From Eutrophocola sp963925675 (GTDB lineage Bacteria > Pseudomonadota > Gammaproteobacteria > Pseudomonadales > Pseudohongiellaceae), in contig CAWUSW010000034.1 in NCBI GenBank assembly GCA_963925675.1, positions 23,353 to 87,352 of the forward strand: 64,000 bases of DNA, in the 5' to 3' direction. The notes under the pieces are model-generated. The model saw only the letters and a program-made list of their open reading frames with translations. It did not search any database and had not been told where the DNA came from. Of this stretch, positions 41,777 through 52,223 are shown one piece after another; the stretch's first letter is position 1; every line of letters starts with the position of its first letter. A program made the translations under genes and the position numbers.

Positions 41777-42942
41777 TGTGCGCCTCCGGCTGCCTTCACT
41801 GCCTGCTGCGCGGCTTCAGTGAGACTATCTGCTGCAATTATATTAAGACCACTTTCTGACAAAACCTTTTTACCCAGATCTGCATTATTGCCTTCCAACC
41901 TGACGACTACTGGAACTTTTACACCCACTTCCTCAACAGCACCCACGATGCCCTCGGCAATAAGATCACAACGTACAATGCCACCGAAAATATTAACCAA
42001 GACTGCTTTCACATTTTCATCAGACAAAATAATCTTGAATGCTTCAGACACTCTTTCCTTGGTTGCGCCGCCTCCCACATCCAAAAAGTTAGCTGGTTCG
42101 CCACCGTGAAGCTTTACAATATCCATCGTGCCCATTGCCAAACCTGCACCATTAACCATGCAACCGATGCTGCCATCCAGAGCGACATAGTTAAGATCCC
42201 AATTGGCCGCATGAACTTCTCTTTCATCATCCTGAGTCGGGTCATGCATTTCTTTCAAGGTTGGATGACGATAAAGAGAGTTGCCATCAATATTTAGTTT
42301 TGCATCAAGACAGTGAAGATTGCCTTCAGTAGTAATTACCAAGGGATTGATTTCCAGAAGCGCTAAATCACATTCAACAAATAATTTTGCCAGTCCTAAA
42401 AATATTTTAGTGAACTGTTTAACCTGATCACCGCTTAGTCCTAATTTAAAAGCCAGCTCTCTACCCTGAAAGGCTTGTGGTCCCACTAAGGGGTCAATAG
42501 TTTCCCGCAGAATTTTTTCTGGTGTTTCATGGGCAACTTTTTCAATTTCCACACCACCTTCGGTCGAAGCCATAAAGACTATTCTTCTCGAACCACGATC
42601 CACAACCGCGCCGAGGTAAAGTTCTTGCGCAATTTCAGTACATTCTTCTACCAGAATTTTACATACCGGCTGTCCATCTTTATCTGTCTGATAAGTCACC
42701 AGACGTTTACCTAGCCAGTGCTTGGCGAAGTCTTCAATCTCCTGCTTGCTGCTTACCAGTTTCACGCCGCCGGCTTTACCACGTCCTCCAGCATGAACCT
42801 GGGCTTTTACCACCCACTTGTCACCCCCGAGTTTATTTGCGGCATCAACAGCATCTTTCGGGTTGTCGCAGGCATAGCCTTTGGAAACAGGCAAGCCATA
42901 GTCAGCGAAAATTTTCTTGGACTGGTATTCGTGTAAATTCAT
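41773..42942 (-). CDS. sucC: Succinyl-CoA synthetase beta subunit
   Basis: 389 residues with the N-terminal ATP-grasp domain (M-N-L-H-E-Y-Q-S-K and V-H-A-G-G-R-G-K-A-G-G-V) and the C-terminal flavodoxin-like domain with N-I-F-G-G-I-V-R-C-D. Partner of SucD. Start ATG 42940-42942, 45 nt after lpdA. Confidence 0.97.
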   Translation of the reverse strand: MNLHEYQSKKIFADYGLPVSKGYACDNPKDAVDAANKLGGDKWVVKAQVHAGGRGKAGGVKLVSSKQEIEDFAKHWLGKRLVTYQTDKDGQPVCKILVEECTEIAQELYLGAVVDRGSRRIVFMASTEGGVEIEKVAHETPEKILRETIDPLVGPQAFQGRELAFKLGLSGDQVKQFTKIFLGLAKLFVECDLALLEINPLVITTEGNLHCLDAKLNIDGNSLYRHPTLKEMHDPTQDDEREVHAANWDLNYVALDGSIGCMVNGAGLAMGTMDIVKLHGGEPANFLDVGGGATKERVSEAFKIILSDENVKAVLVNIFGGIVRCDLIAEGIVGAVEEVGVKVPVVVRLEGNNADLGKKVLSESGLNIIAADSLTEAAQQAVKAAGGAQ

Positions 42943-42987
42943 CAGTATTCCGTTTGTAAGGTGAAATAAATTTTAAAAGTGTCTTGC

Positions 42988-44430
42988 TTAACGCTTTTTG
43001 CGATTAGCAATATGAATGGCATGCCCGTTAACCGCAAGTGCTGCCTCATGGACAGCTTCGCAGAGTGCCGGATGTGAGAATACGGTCATGCCAATATCTT
43101 CGGCACTGGTACTGAACTCCATAGCAACAACCATCGTCTGCGCAAGATCTGCTGCAGAGGGACCAATGATATGACAACCCAGGACGCGATCAGTTGCCGC
43201 ATCGGCCAGAATTTTAACCATGCCATCAGAATCATTTGCGGCGAGCGCTCGGCCACTGGCAGCAAAAGGAAACACACCAGTGTTGTATTCCACCCCTTCT
43301 GCCTTTAACTGCTCTTCAGTTTTACCTACGGCAGCTATTTCCGGATGGGTGTAAATAACATTAGGAATCAAATCATAATTCAAAGAGGCTTTTTGTCCGG
43401 CAATAATCTCGGCAACCATCACACCTTCTTCAGAGCCTTTGTGCGCCAACATGGGACCTCGCACACTATCGCCTACAGCATAGATACCTGGAACACCTGT
43501 CGCACAATGCTCATCCACTTTAATAAAGCCACGCTCATCCTTTTCCACACCACAGTCTTCAGAAAACAGGTTTTCTGTCAGCGGCCTGCGTCCGACACAA
43601 ACAATCAATTTATCAAAATCTTCTTTCTTCGCACCTTCTGCATCTTCGAATGTAACAGTCACACCTTTTGCTTTACCTTTCTTCAAGGCACTACCGGTGA
43701 CTTTTGCGCCAAGGCGAATATCCAGACCCTGTTTTGTCAGAATTTTCTTCGCTTCTTTGGCAATCTGCTGATCCACCATCGGCAGAAATGCATCAACAGC
43801 TTCCAGAACAACAACTTCTGCTCCAAGTCTCGACCAAACTGAACCCAGCTCCAGTCCTATAACTCCCGCTCCTATGACACCCAGACGTTTAGGCACTTCC
43901 TGAAACTCCAATGCTCCGGTTGAATCAACAATCACATCGCCATCCAGTGGTGTTGGCGAAATTTCAATAGGTACTGAACCCGACGCTAAAATAATATTGT
44001 CAGCACTGAGAGTTTGTACTTTGCCATCATGGCCAGTGACTTCCACTTTTTTATCTTTTAGAAGTTTGCCTGTACCTGAAATGCCTTCTACTTTATTTGC
44101 CTTAAACAAGCCGGCTATACCACCAGTGAGCTGCTTAACTACTTTCTCTTTGCGCGCTATCATTGCCGGCACATTTATTCCGACATTGCTCACCTGGATA
44201 CCATGCACTTCAAAGCCATGGCTTGCTTCGGCGAATTTGTGCGATGAATCAAGTAATGCCTTGGATGGAATGCAGCCGGTATTCAGACAAGTCCCGCCAT
44301 AAACAGGCTTGCTTTGCGCGTCTATCCATTTCTCCACACAGGCGGTCTTCAAGCCTAATTGGGATGCCTTGATTGCTGCCACATAGCCCGCAGGGCCTGC
44401 GCCGATTACTATCACATCATAATCTGCCAT
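42988..44430 (-). CDS. lpdA: Dihydrolipoyl dehydrogenase (E3)
   Basis: 480 residues. FAD loop G-A-G-P-A-G at 10-15, redox-active disulfide Cys48 and Cys53 in G-T-C-L-N-T-G-C-I-P, and the NAD loop G-A-G-V-I-G-L-E. The C-terminal H-P-A-L-C-E-A-V-H-E has the catalytic His and Glu. It reoxidises lipoamide of the 2-oxoglutarate dehydrogenase complex; its place between sucB and sucC suggests dedication to that complex. Confidence 0.96.
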   Translation of the reverse strand: MADYDVIVIGAGPAGYVAAIKASQLGLKTACVEKWIDAQSKPVYGGTCLNTGCIPSKALLDSSHKFAEASHGFEVHGIQVSNVGINVPAMIARKEKVVKQLTGGIAGLFKANKVEGISGTGKLLKDKKVEVTGHDGKVQTLSADNIILASGSVPIEISPTPLDGDVIVDSTGALEFQEVPKRLGVIGAGVIGLELGSVWSRLGAEVVVLEAVDAFLPMVDQQIAKEAKKILTKQGLDIRLGAKVTGSALKKGKAKGVTVTFEDAEGAKKEDFDKLIVCVGRRPLTENLFSEDCGVEKDERGFIKVDEHCATGVPGIYAVGDSVRGPMLAHKGSEEGVMVAEIIAGQKASLNYDLIPNVIYTHPEIAAVGKTEEQLKAEGVEYNTGVFPFAASGRALAANDSDGMVKILADAATDRVLGCHIIGPSAADLAQTMVVAMEFSTSAEDIGMTVFSHPALCEAVHEAALAVNGHAIHIANRKKR

Positions 44431-44523
44431 TATTCATTCCTGTTATCTTGTGCTGTGTAATCTTTTGTTATTTATCCAATGCCACATGGCACTCTTAAAG
44501 CTAAATGAAAGTTTTCTAGCTAA

Positions 44524-45813
44524 TTAAACCTCAAGAAATATTCTTGCCGGGTCTTCCAGCAATTCCTTGATAACAACCAAAAACTGCACTGCTTCTTTGC
44601 CATCTATCATGCGATGATCATAAGAAAGCGCAAGGTACATCATCGGCAAAATTTTCACTTCGCCATCGACCGCCATCGGGCGCTCCTGAATTTTGTGCAT
44701 TCCCAGTATTGCCGTTTGCGGTGGGTTCAATATAGGCGTCGACAGTAGTGAGCCGAACACACCACCATTGGAAATGGTAAAAGTACCACCGGTCATTTCA
44801 TCTATAGACAGCTTTCCATCACGCGCTTTAAGGCCGTAATCACGAATAGTTTTCTCTGTCCCTGCAAAACTCAAAGCGTCAGCATCACGTAACACAGGCA
44901 CCACCAATCCTCGCGGTGAAGAGACGGCTACACCAATATCCTGATAACCATGATAAATAATGTCGTTACCATCCATTGACGCATTCACTGCTGGAAAACG
45001 TTTTAAAGCCTCGACACTGGCACGCACGAAGAAGGACATAAAGCCTAATCTGGTTCCATCATGCTGCTTTTCAAAAGCATCTTTGTATTTTTCACGCAGA
45101 TCCATAACTTCCTGCATGTTGACCTCATTGAAAGTTGTCAACATGGCTGTGGACTGAGTAGCCTGCAATAATCGCTCTGCTACTTTGGCGCGTAGGCGTG
45201 ACAAAGGAACGCGTTTTTCAGTACGTGGACCATCAGCGACCACAGACGGGTATGCGACTTGAGGTCTTACCTCTGTTGAAGAAATTGCTGCTGGCGCAGA
45301 AGCCAGGGCTGCTTCCGGTGCTCTCATGTAATTCACCACATCTTCTTTAGTAATCCTGCCATCTTTACCCGTACTCTGGACAAGATTCGGATCAACATTG
45401 TTTTCTTCCGCCAGCTTTCTCGCGGCTGGACTAATTAATACTGCAGTATCGCTTCTGTCTTCATCAATCTCTACCGGGACAGCTACTTCAACCTTGGACG
45501 CAGGTGCCGCTGATTCACTGGCACTTACCGTTTCTGCAGTGGGTGCAGCACTGCTGCCAGGCGCGGTGGCAATTGCACCTTCTTCGAATACCGCAAGGAT
45601 TTCATTACTGACAATGGTGTCCCCTTCTGCTTTCTTGATATCTTGCAAAACACCGTCAGCCGGCGCCACTACCTCAAGAACAACCTTGTCGGTCTCAATA
45701 TCCACCAGCAATTCATCACGAGCAACACTTTCACCCGGCTTTTTATACCAGGTCGCAATGGTCCCGTCTGGTACTGATTCAGGTAATGTAGGCGCTTTAA
45801 TTTCTATAGTCAT
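44524..45813 (-). CDS. sucB: 2-oxoglutarate dehydrogenase E2 (dihydrolipoyl succinyltransferase)
   Basis: 429 residues: one lipoyl domain with Lys43 in E-T-D-K-V-V-L-E-V, an Ala-rich linker, a peripheral subunit-binding domain near 125-160 (S-P-A-A-R-K-L-A-E), and the catalytic domain ending with S-Y-D-H-R-M-I-D-G-K-E-A. A single lipoyl domain is standard for SucB. 40 nt after sucA. Confidence 0.96.
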   Translation of the reverse strand: MTIEIKAPTLPESVPDGTIATWYKKPGESVARDELLVDIETDKVVLEVVAPADGVLQDIKKAEGDTIVSNEILAVFEEGAIATAPGSSAAPTAETVSASESAAPASKVEVAVPVEIDEDRSDTAVLISPAARKLAEENNVDPNLVQSTGKDGRITKEDVVNYMRAPEAALASAPAAISSTEVRPQVAYPSVVADGPRTEKRVPLSRLRAKVAERLLQATQSTAMLTTFNEVNMQEVMDLREKYKDAFEKQHDGTRLGFMSFFVRASVEALKRFPAVNASMDGNDIIYHGYQDIGVAVSSPRGLVVPVLRDADALSFAGTEKTIRDYGLKARDGKLSIDEMTGGTFTISNGGVFGSLLSTPILNPPQTAILGMHKIQERPMAVDGEVKILPMMYLALSYDHRMIDGKEAVQFLVVIKELLEDPARIFLEV

Positions 45814-45853
45814 GCCATGCCCCTTTTAAAACTTTGCTGTATTTTCTTATTCA

Positions 45854-48751
45854 TTATTTAGTTTCTCTATCAGCACTTTTCACATCAGCAATAATTCTGT
45901 TTTCCTGTTCATCAAGGCCCAGCGCATTCAGCACCAGTTGCTTCTGCTGCTGCAGATGTAAGGCCATGTAACCTGTAGCGGGTGATGCAGAGGCTTCACG
46001 CCCGGCATATTCAAGCTGGAAATTGGCACGTTTACGCCTGATTACATTTTTGATGTGATGCAAAATCTGGTACCAGGCGCCCTGGTTTTGAGGCTCTTCC
46101 TGACACCACACCACTTCCTTGTAACGTTTGTAAGACTTAAGAATCAGATGCAAGGTTTCTTCAGGAAATGGGTAGAGTTGTTCTATACGAATAATTGCGA
46201 TATCAGTGATACCGAGTTCTCGGCGTTTTGCGCGTAAATCGTAATACACCTTGCCACTGCAGAGAACAATTCTTCGCACCAGTTTCGGTTCTATATCTGC
46301 ATCCGTCTCGGCCAACACTGTCTGGAAGGCGCCGTCAGCCAGTTCATCCATTGTTGAAATCGCTTCCGGGTGTCGCAACAAGCTTTTGGGCGTCATCACA
46401 ATCAGCGGTTTTCGTAATGGTCTTATCATTTGACGACGCAGCATATGGAAAATCTGAGCAGGCGTTGTTGGCACACAGACCTGGATATTATTTTCTGCAC
46501 ACAGCTGCAAATACCTTTCAAGACGGGCAGAGGAATGTTCTGGTCCCTGCCCTTCATAACCATGTGGCAGTAGCATGGTCAGTCCACACAGTCGATTCCA
46601 TTTATTTTCACAGCTGGTCAAGAACTGGTCGATCACTACCTGAGCGCCATTGGCGAAATCACCAAACTGACCTTCCCAGATAACCATGGCGTCAGGACGA
46701 GTACTGGCGTAACCAAACTCAAAAGCCAGCACCGCTTCCTCTGAAAGAATTGAATCGAAAATAACAAACTTACGTTGAGCTTCTGAAATATGACTTAATG
46801 GTACATAGTTTCTACCAGTGTCCTGCTCATGAAGTACAGCATGGCGATGGGAAAATGTCCCCCTGCCGACATCCTGCCCGGTGATTCGTACCTTGTAATT
46901 ATTATCAACCAGACTGGCATAGGCCAGACACTCGGCAAAGCCCCAATCAAGCGACTGCTCGCCACGGGCCATCCGTGTGCGATCATCCATAAGTTTTTTC
47001 ACCTGACGATTCAATTTGAACCCTTCCGGGATATTAACCAGGCGTTCGGCCAATTTTTTCAGATGAACAATGTGAATATGAGTCTCACACGGCATATCCC
47101 ATGAATGACCCAGATAAGGCCGCCAGTCGACAAACAAGGCTGTGTTTGGCACATGGACCAGGCTCCCTACGACGTGGGTACCTTCATCCAGGGATTTTCG
47201 ATAACCGGCATTCATCACTTCGACATCTTTTTCAGTGATTTGCCCCTGATTAATCAGGCTCTGTGCATATAAAGCACGTGTAGACGGATGTTTCTTTATT
47301 ACGTTGTACATCAAGGGCTGTGTTGTTGAGGGTTCATCAGTTTCGTTATGCCCGCGACGGCGGTAACAAACCAGATCCACTACAACATCCTTGCGAAATT
47401 TATTGCGATAATCCAGCGCCAATTGAGTCACGAACAATACCGCTTCCGGGTCATCCCCATTCACATGAAAAATTGGTGCCTGTACCATTTTTGCGATATC
47501 AGTGCAGTACTCTGTTGAACGAATATCTTCCTGGCGCGAAGTGGTAAAGCCTATCTGATTATTAAGAACAATATGTACGGTGCCACCTGTCCCATATGCG
47601 CGTGTTTGCGACATCTGAAAGGTTTCCATCACGACACCCTGCCCTGCAAAAGCAGCATCACCATGAATCAAGATAGGCAATACAGTGGCGCCAACAGGGT
47701 CCTTGCGGCGATCCTGTCTAGCACGTACGGAGCCTTCAACTACCGGTGAAACAATCTCAAGATGGCTTGGATTAAATGCCATACTGCAATGCACTTCACC
47801 GCCGCCTGTCATGATATTTGACGAGAAGCCGGAGTGATATTTCACATCACCTGAGCTCTGCAAAACAACCTTGCCTTCAAACTCCTCAAACAGCTCTGTG
47901 GGGTTTTTCCCCATGATATTGACTAGCACATTGAGGCGGCCACGGTGGGCCATGCCGATAACAATTTCCTTGGTACCTTGTTCACCAGCACGCTGAATAA
48001 TATCGTCAATGGAATGAATCATGCTTTCACCACCTTCAAGGCCAAAGCGTTTAGTCCCCGGATATTTGCCGTCAAGATGCTTTTCCAAACCTTCTGCAGC
48101 ACTTAATCGCTCCAGGATATGTAGACGTTTCTCTTTATCAAAATCAGGTTTACCACGACCACTTTCAATACGGTCCTGAATCCACTGTTTTTCTTCCAGA
48201 TTAACAATCGCCATGTATTCATAGCCGATAGAGGAACAGTAAATGCTTTCCAGATCATTGATAATTTCGGAGAGTCTTGCTGAGTCTTGTCCTATAAAGA
48301 GCGGTTGAGTCTGAAAGACTGTATTCAAATCCGATTCGGAGAGCCCATGAAAATCCAGTTCCAGATCAGGAACTTTTTCTCGATACATGATATTCAAAGG
48401 GTCGAGTTTGGCATGCTGATGCCCACGCACACGATAGGAACTGATTAGCTGAACAACACTAACCTGTTTGGCCTCATGGGCTATGCTGCCCGGCATGGTA
48501 CTGGTAAGAATTTGTGCATTGGCAGCGCCGCGAAGAGGCAGACCTCTGAACTGTTCGACAATATCCTCATGGGATACATCGGGCCCATTACCGCCGTCTA
48601 CACCTGGCAAGGCAGAAAAGTAGTCGCGCCACTCTTCCGGAATTGAAGTCGCATCGTGCAACCAGGATTCGTACAGACTTTCTATGTAATCAAGATTGCC
48701 GCCGGCAATATGCCCTGACTTGAGCATGAGTTCCCGAAAATTATCCAGCAT
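45854..48751 (-). CDS. sucA: 2-oxoglutarate dehydrogenase E1
   Basis: 965 residues, thiamine-diphosphate enzyme decarboxylating 2-oxoglutarate. It has the SucA N-terminal E2-binding segment (L-Y-E-S-W-L), G-M-A-H-R-G-R-L-N-V-L, the ThDP-binding H-V-N-G-D-D-P-E-A and the C-terminal transketolase-type domain with E-F-G-Y-A and V-W-E-G-Q-F-G-D-F. Length is normal. 110 nt after sdhB. Confidence 0.97.
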   Translation of the reverse strand: MLDNFRELMLKSGHIAGGNLDYIESLYESWLHDATSIPEEWRDYFSALPGVDGGNGPDVSHEDIVEQFRGLPLRGAANAQILTSTMPGSIAHEAKQVSVVQLISSYRVRGHQHAKLDPLNIMYREKVPDLELDFHGLSESDLNTVFQTQPLFIGQDSARLSEIINDLESIYCSSIGYEYMAIVNLEEKQWIQDRIESGRGKPDFDKEKRLHILERLSAAEGLEKHLDGKYPGTKRFGLEGGESMIHSIDDIIQRAGEQGTKEIVIGMAHRGRLNVLVNIMGKNPTELFEEFEGKVVLQSSGDVKYHSGFSSNIMTGGGEVHCSMAFNPSHLEIVSPVVEGSVRARQDRRKDPVGATVLPILIHGDAAFAGQGVVMETFQMSQTRAYGTGGTVHIVLNNQIGFTTSRQEDIRSTEYCTDIAKMVQAPIFHVNGDDPEAVLFVTQLALDYRNKFRKDVVVDLVCYRRRGHNETDEPSTTQPLMYNVIKKHPSTRALYAQSLINQGQITEKDVEVMNAGYRKSLDEGTHVVGSLVHVPNTALFVDWRPYLGHSWDMPCETHIHIVHLKKLAERLVNIPEGFKLNRQVKKLMDDRTRMARGEQSLDWGFAECLAYASLVDNNYKVRITGQDVGRGTFSHRHAVLHEQDTGRNYVPLSHISEAQRKFVIFDSILSEEAVLAFEFGYASTRPDAMVIWEGQFGDFANGAQVVIDQFLTSCENKWNRLCGLTMLLPHGYEGQGPEHSSARLERYLQLCAENNIQVCVPTTPAQIFHMLRRQMIRPLRKPLIVMTPKSLLRHPEAISTMDELADGAFQTVLAETDADIEPKLVRRIVLCSGKVYYDLRAKRRELGITDIAIIRIEQLYPFPEETLHLILKSYKRYKEVVWCQEEPQNQGAWYQILHHIKNVIRRKRANFQLEYAGREASASPATGYMALHLQQQKQLVLNALGLDEQENRIIADVKSADRETK

Positions 48752-48861
48752 GGTATTTCCTGCCTTCCCTGTTTTGTTTACTTCAGAAATCTACATCTAT
48801 TATTAACAACAGTTTGGAGCAATTCGTGAGGCCTGACTGCGCCTGACGTTTTTAAATGCCC

Positions 48862-49566
48862 TCAGGCACCTCTCTCCATAAGCATAGAGCGGATATGACC
48901 AATTGCTTTTGTCGGATTTAGTCCCTTCGGACATACAGCAACACAATTCATGATGCCGCGGCATCTGAATACACTGAAAGGGTCTTCCAGATCCGCCAGG
49001 CGTTCTTCTGTATGGGTGTCTCGGCTATCCGCCAGAAAACGGTAAGCCTGAAGCAAGCCTGCCGGTCCGACAAACTTGTCCGGGTTCCACCAGAAAGACG
49101 GGCAATTGGAGGAGCAACAGGCACAGAGTATGCATTCATAAAGACCGTCCAGTTTGGCGCGATCTTCAGGTGATTGCAGACGCTCAATGGCTGGTGCTGG
49201 CTCATCATTTTGCAGATAGGGTTTGATGCGCTCGTATTGCTTGTAGAAAGCAGACATATCTACCACCAGGTCACGAATGACCGGGAGTCCAGGCAGCGGA
49301 CGCAAAACAAGCTTGTTGTTTTTTACTACTTCAGAAAGATGGGTAATACAGGCAAGTCCATTAACCCCATTCATGTTGACGCCATCGGAGCCGCATACAC
49401 CTTCCCGACAGGAACGACGGTAAACCACAGAGTCATCCTGCTCTTTTATCAGCGCTAAAACATCAAGCACCATGATGTCTTTGCCTTCAGGAATTTCAAC
49501 CTCATAGTCTTTCATGGAAGGCTTCAGGTCAGTTTCAGGGTTGTAGCGGTAAACACTAACTTGCAC
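48862..49566 (-). CDS. sdhB: Succinate dehydrogenase iron-sulfur subunit
   Basis: 234 residues. The [2Fe-2S] ligands are in R-S-C-R-E-G-V-C-G-S-D-G and a later Cys in L-A-C-I-T-H. The [4Fe-4S] motif C-I-L-C-A-C-C-S-S-N-C-P and the [3Fe-4S] set in C-R-G-I-M-N-C-V-A-V-C-P-K-G complete the electron path from SdhA to quinone. Peripheral, cytoplasmic face of the inner membrane. Confidence 0.97.
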   Translation of the reverse strand: MQVSVYRYNPETDLKPSMKDYEVEIPEGKDIMVLDVLALIKEQDDSVVYRRSCREGVCGSDGVNMNGVNGLACITHLSEVVKNNKLVLRPLPGLPVIRDLVVDMSAFYKQYERIKPYLQNDEPAPAIERLQSPEDRAKLDGLYECILCACCSSNCPSFWWNPDKFVGPAGLLQAYRFLADSRDTHTEERLADLEDPFSVFRCRGIMNCVAVCPKGLNPTKAIGHIRSMLMERGA

Positions 49567-49593
49567 GGCTTTGCTCTCTTTTAACTTTGTTAA

Positions 49594-51366
49594 CTAGTAA
49601 GTACGAATCATTGGCTCAAAAGTCGGTACTGTTTTCGGTTTGAAATTGACCTTGCGCTTGCCCAGTTTTTTGCTTTCCGGGAAGTACATGGAATGACATA
49701 GCCAGTTGTCATCATCACGCTCGGTAAAATCATCTCTGGCATGCGCACCCCGGCTTTCTTCTCGACCTTCCGCAGCAATGGCCGTTGCCTCAGCCACTTC
49801 AAACAGGTTCTGCAGTTCCAGTGCTTCAATTCGCGCTGTATTAAAGGCATTACTCTTATCCTGCAAATGAGGATTCTCGACACGCTCGCGCATAGCCTGA
49901 AGTTTTTTAATGCCTTCGCGCATGAAATCGCCCTTGCGAAATACGCCGAAGTGATTCTGCATAATGCCCTGCAGTTCCTTGCGCAAATCTGCAACTTTTT
50001 CTCCTGCACTGGACTGGTTTAATTTATCCAGGCGAGACAGGCCAAGCTGCATATCACTGTCGCTGGCTTCCTGCTGCTCAATACCACTGCGCAGCATTTT
50101 TTCAATATAGATACCTGACGCACGGCCAAATACCACCAGATCCAGTAAGGAATTTCCGCCCAGGCGGTTAGCGCCATGAACAGACACACAGGCGACCTCA
50201 CCGCAGGCAAACAAGCCTTCAATGACACTGTCTGTTTGGTCAGCATTTTGACTCAAGGCCTGACCATGAATATTGGTGGGAATACCGCCCATCATGTAAT
50301 GGCAGGTAGGCACTACAGGAATTGGTTCCTTAACCGGATCCACATGGGCAAAAGTACGTGATAACTCAAGGATGCCGGGTAGTTTTTCGTTAAGCACTTT
50401 CTCGCCCAGATGATCAAGCTTCAATAACACATGGTCGGCATCAGGGCCTACACCGCGACCTTCAAGAATTTCTATGACCATTGATCTGGCCACTACATCA
50501 CGACCTGCCAGGTCTTTAGCATTGGGCGCATAACGCTCCATAAAACGTTCGCCGTCTTTGTTTATCAGGTAGCCACCTTCACCACGTGAGCCCTCAGTAA
50601 CCAGAGTTCCCGCACCATAAATACCTGTAGGATGAAACTGCCACATTTCCATGTCCTGTTGCGGGACACCTGCGCGCATTGCCATACCAATTCCATCACC
50701 GGTATTGATTAACGCATTAGTGGTTGACGCAAATATGCGCCCGGCACCGCCTGTTGCCAGAACCGTCGCTTTGGACTTGATAAACACCACTTCGCCATTC
50801 TCAATACAGATAGCAATCAGGCCTACCACATGTCCGCTCTGGTTTTTAACAAGGTCAACGGCGTACCACTCATTAAAAAAGACCGTGTTGTTTTTCAGGT
50901 TTGCCTGGTAAAGGGTATGCAGCAAGGCATGGCCAGTTCTATCTGCCGCCGCACAAGTACGCGATGCCTGACCACCTTTGCCATATTCGCGAGACTGTCC
51001 ACCAAACGGGCGCTGGTAAATACGTCCATCAGGATTACGGGAAAATGGCATTCCCATATGATCCAGCTCAAAAACTGCCTGGGGACCTTCAGAGCACATG
51101 TACTCAATGGCATCCTGGTCACCAATGTAATCCGAGCCCTTGACCGTGTCATACATATGCCAACGCCAGTCATCATCGGGATCAGTACTGGCAATTGCAC
51201 AGGTAATACCGCCCTGTGCAGAGACTGTATGTGAACGGGTAGGAAATACTTTGGAAATTACCGCGGTTTTAAAACCGGACTGACTTAGCTCCAGGGCCGC
51301 ACGTAAACCGGAACCGCCGCCACCGACAATCAGGCCATCAAATGTTATTGTTCGAATATTAGCCAC
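49594..51366 (-). CDS. sdhA: Succinate dehydrogenase flavoprotein subunit
   Basis: 590 residues. FAD loop G-G-G-G-S-G at 15-20; His46 in R-S-H-T-V-S-A-Q-G-G is the covalent FAD attachment site. The active-site Q-F-H-P-T-G-I-Y and H-G-A-N-R-L-G-G-N-S motifs are present. It oxidises succinate to fumarate. Nothing unusual in length or motifs. Confidence 0.97.
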   Translation of the reverse strand: MANIRTITFDGLIVGGGGSGLRAALELSQSGFKTAVISKVFPTRSHTVSAQGGITCAIASTDPDDDWRWHMYDTVKGSDYIGDQDAIEYMCSEGPQAVFELDHMGMPFSRNPDGRIYQRPFGGQSREYGKGGQASRTCAAADRTGHALLHTLYQANLKNNTVFFNEWYAVDLVKNQSGHVVGLIAICIENGEVVFIKSKATVLATGGAGRIFASTTNALINTGDGIGMAMRAGVPQQDMEMWQFHPTGIYGAGTLVTEGSRGEGGYLINKDGERFMERYAPNAKDLAGRDVVARSMVIEILEGRGVGPDADHVLLKLDHLGEKVLNEKLPGILELSRTFAHVDPVKEPIPVVPTCHYMMGGIPTNIHGQALSQNADQTDSVIEGLFACGEVACVSVHGANRLGGNSLLDLVVFGRASGIYIEKMLRSGIEQQEASDSDMQLGLSRLDKLNQSSAGEKVADLRKELQGIMQNHFGVFRKGDFMREGIKKLQAMRERVENPHLQDKSNAFNTARIEALELQNLFEVAEATAIAAEGREESRGAHARDDFTERDDDNWLCHSMYFPESKKLGKRKVNFKPKTVPTFEPMIRTY

Positions 51367-51441
51367 GATTGATCGACTCCACTTGTAATCCCACTACTAG
51401 ATTGACTTCTAATTCCTCGGCCAAGGCCACTGCAAATTTCA

Positions 51442-51816
51442 TTAAACGCTCCATAAAATCATGATGCCCCAGATGAAATATACTGCCAGTACACCGACGC
51501 ACAGGATCAGAAATAACAGTCGAATCACAGTTGCTCTGGATCCCATCATCCGTGTAGTCATATAGTCGGTAGCCACAGTCCACATCCCTATCCAGGCATG
51601 GGCACACAGTGCAACCAGGGTAAGTAAACTGAAAATGCGCATGAAAGTGCCCGTAAACAAGCCACGCCATTGTGCATAGCTCATTTCAGGGGTCGTCAAA
51701 ATAATAGCCCCGAGGCACAACACATATAAAAGGAGAATTACGGCACTGATGCGCTGAGTCAGCCAGTCAGAGAGGCCGCTGCGGCCAAAATTTGTAACAC
51801 TCGTTACCATAGCCAC
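51442..51816 (-). CDS. sdhD: Succinate dehydrogenase membrane anchor subunit D
   Basis: 124 residues with three membrane helices. R-S-G-L-S-D-W-L-T-Q-R-I-S-A precedes helix 1, and L-C-A-H-A-W-I-G-M-W-T-V-A-T-D-Y in helix 2 contains the heme-ligand and quinone-site residues. Start is either ATG 51816 or ATG 51810 (third codon); both overlap the end of sdhC, so the two are translationally coupled. Confidence 0.93.
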   Translation of the reverse strand: MAMVTSVTNFGRSGLSDWLTQRISAVILLLYVLCLGAIILTTPEMSYAQWRGLFTGTFMRIFSLLTLVALCAHAWIGMWTVATDYMTTRMMGSRATVIRLLFLILCVGVLAVYFIWGIMILWSV

Positions 51817-52190
51817 ACCCCCAGAGCGATAATTAGTATCGCACTCACAATAACGACAATCATTGCACCACGTGGTGCACCTTCTTTTGTCTCGCCTATT
51901 CCCATATCCAGAAGCAAATGCTTGATGCCTGCCACCATGTGGTAGGCCAGTGCAGAAAGCACGCCCCAGACAATAAAAGTAGCAAATGGTGATCCCAGCA
52001 TTGCTTGCAAGTTATTAAAGCCATCTTCGCTACTCATGGACATATCAAACATCCACAACAGTATGCCAATCCCGACAAACAGGATCACACCCGAAACGCG
52101 ATGAGTAATAGAGGTGATTGCTGCCAAAGGCAACTTGATGGTACTGATATCGAGATTGACGGGACGTTCTTTGTTAGAGGTTGTTTTCAC
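51804..52190 (-). CDS. sdhC: Succinate dehydrogenase cytochrome b556 subunit
   Basis: Three-helix membrane subunit. The start R-P-V-N-L-D-I-S-T-I-K-L-P and S-I-T-H-R-V-S-G-V form the quinone site, and the heme ligand His is in A-Y-H-M-V-A-G-I-K-H-L. The preferred start is GTG 52188-52190 (about 128 residues) with AAGAG 6 nt upstream; it gives the usual short N-terminus. An in-frame GTG at 52223 would add 11 residues not typical of the family. First gene of the sdh-suc operon. Confidence 0.92.
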   Translation of the reverse strand: MKTTSNKERPVNLDISTIKLPLAAITSITHRVSGVILFVGIGILLWMFDMSMSSEDGFNNLQAMLGSPFATFIVWGVLSALAYHMVAGIKHLLLDMGIGETKEGAPRGAMIVVIVSAILIIALGVWLW

Positions 52191-52223
52191 TGCAGACTCT
52201 TTAAAATGCCAGAAAAATATCAC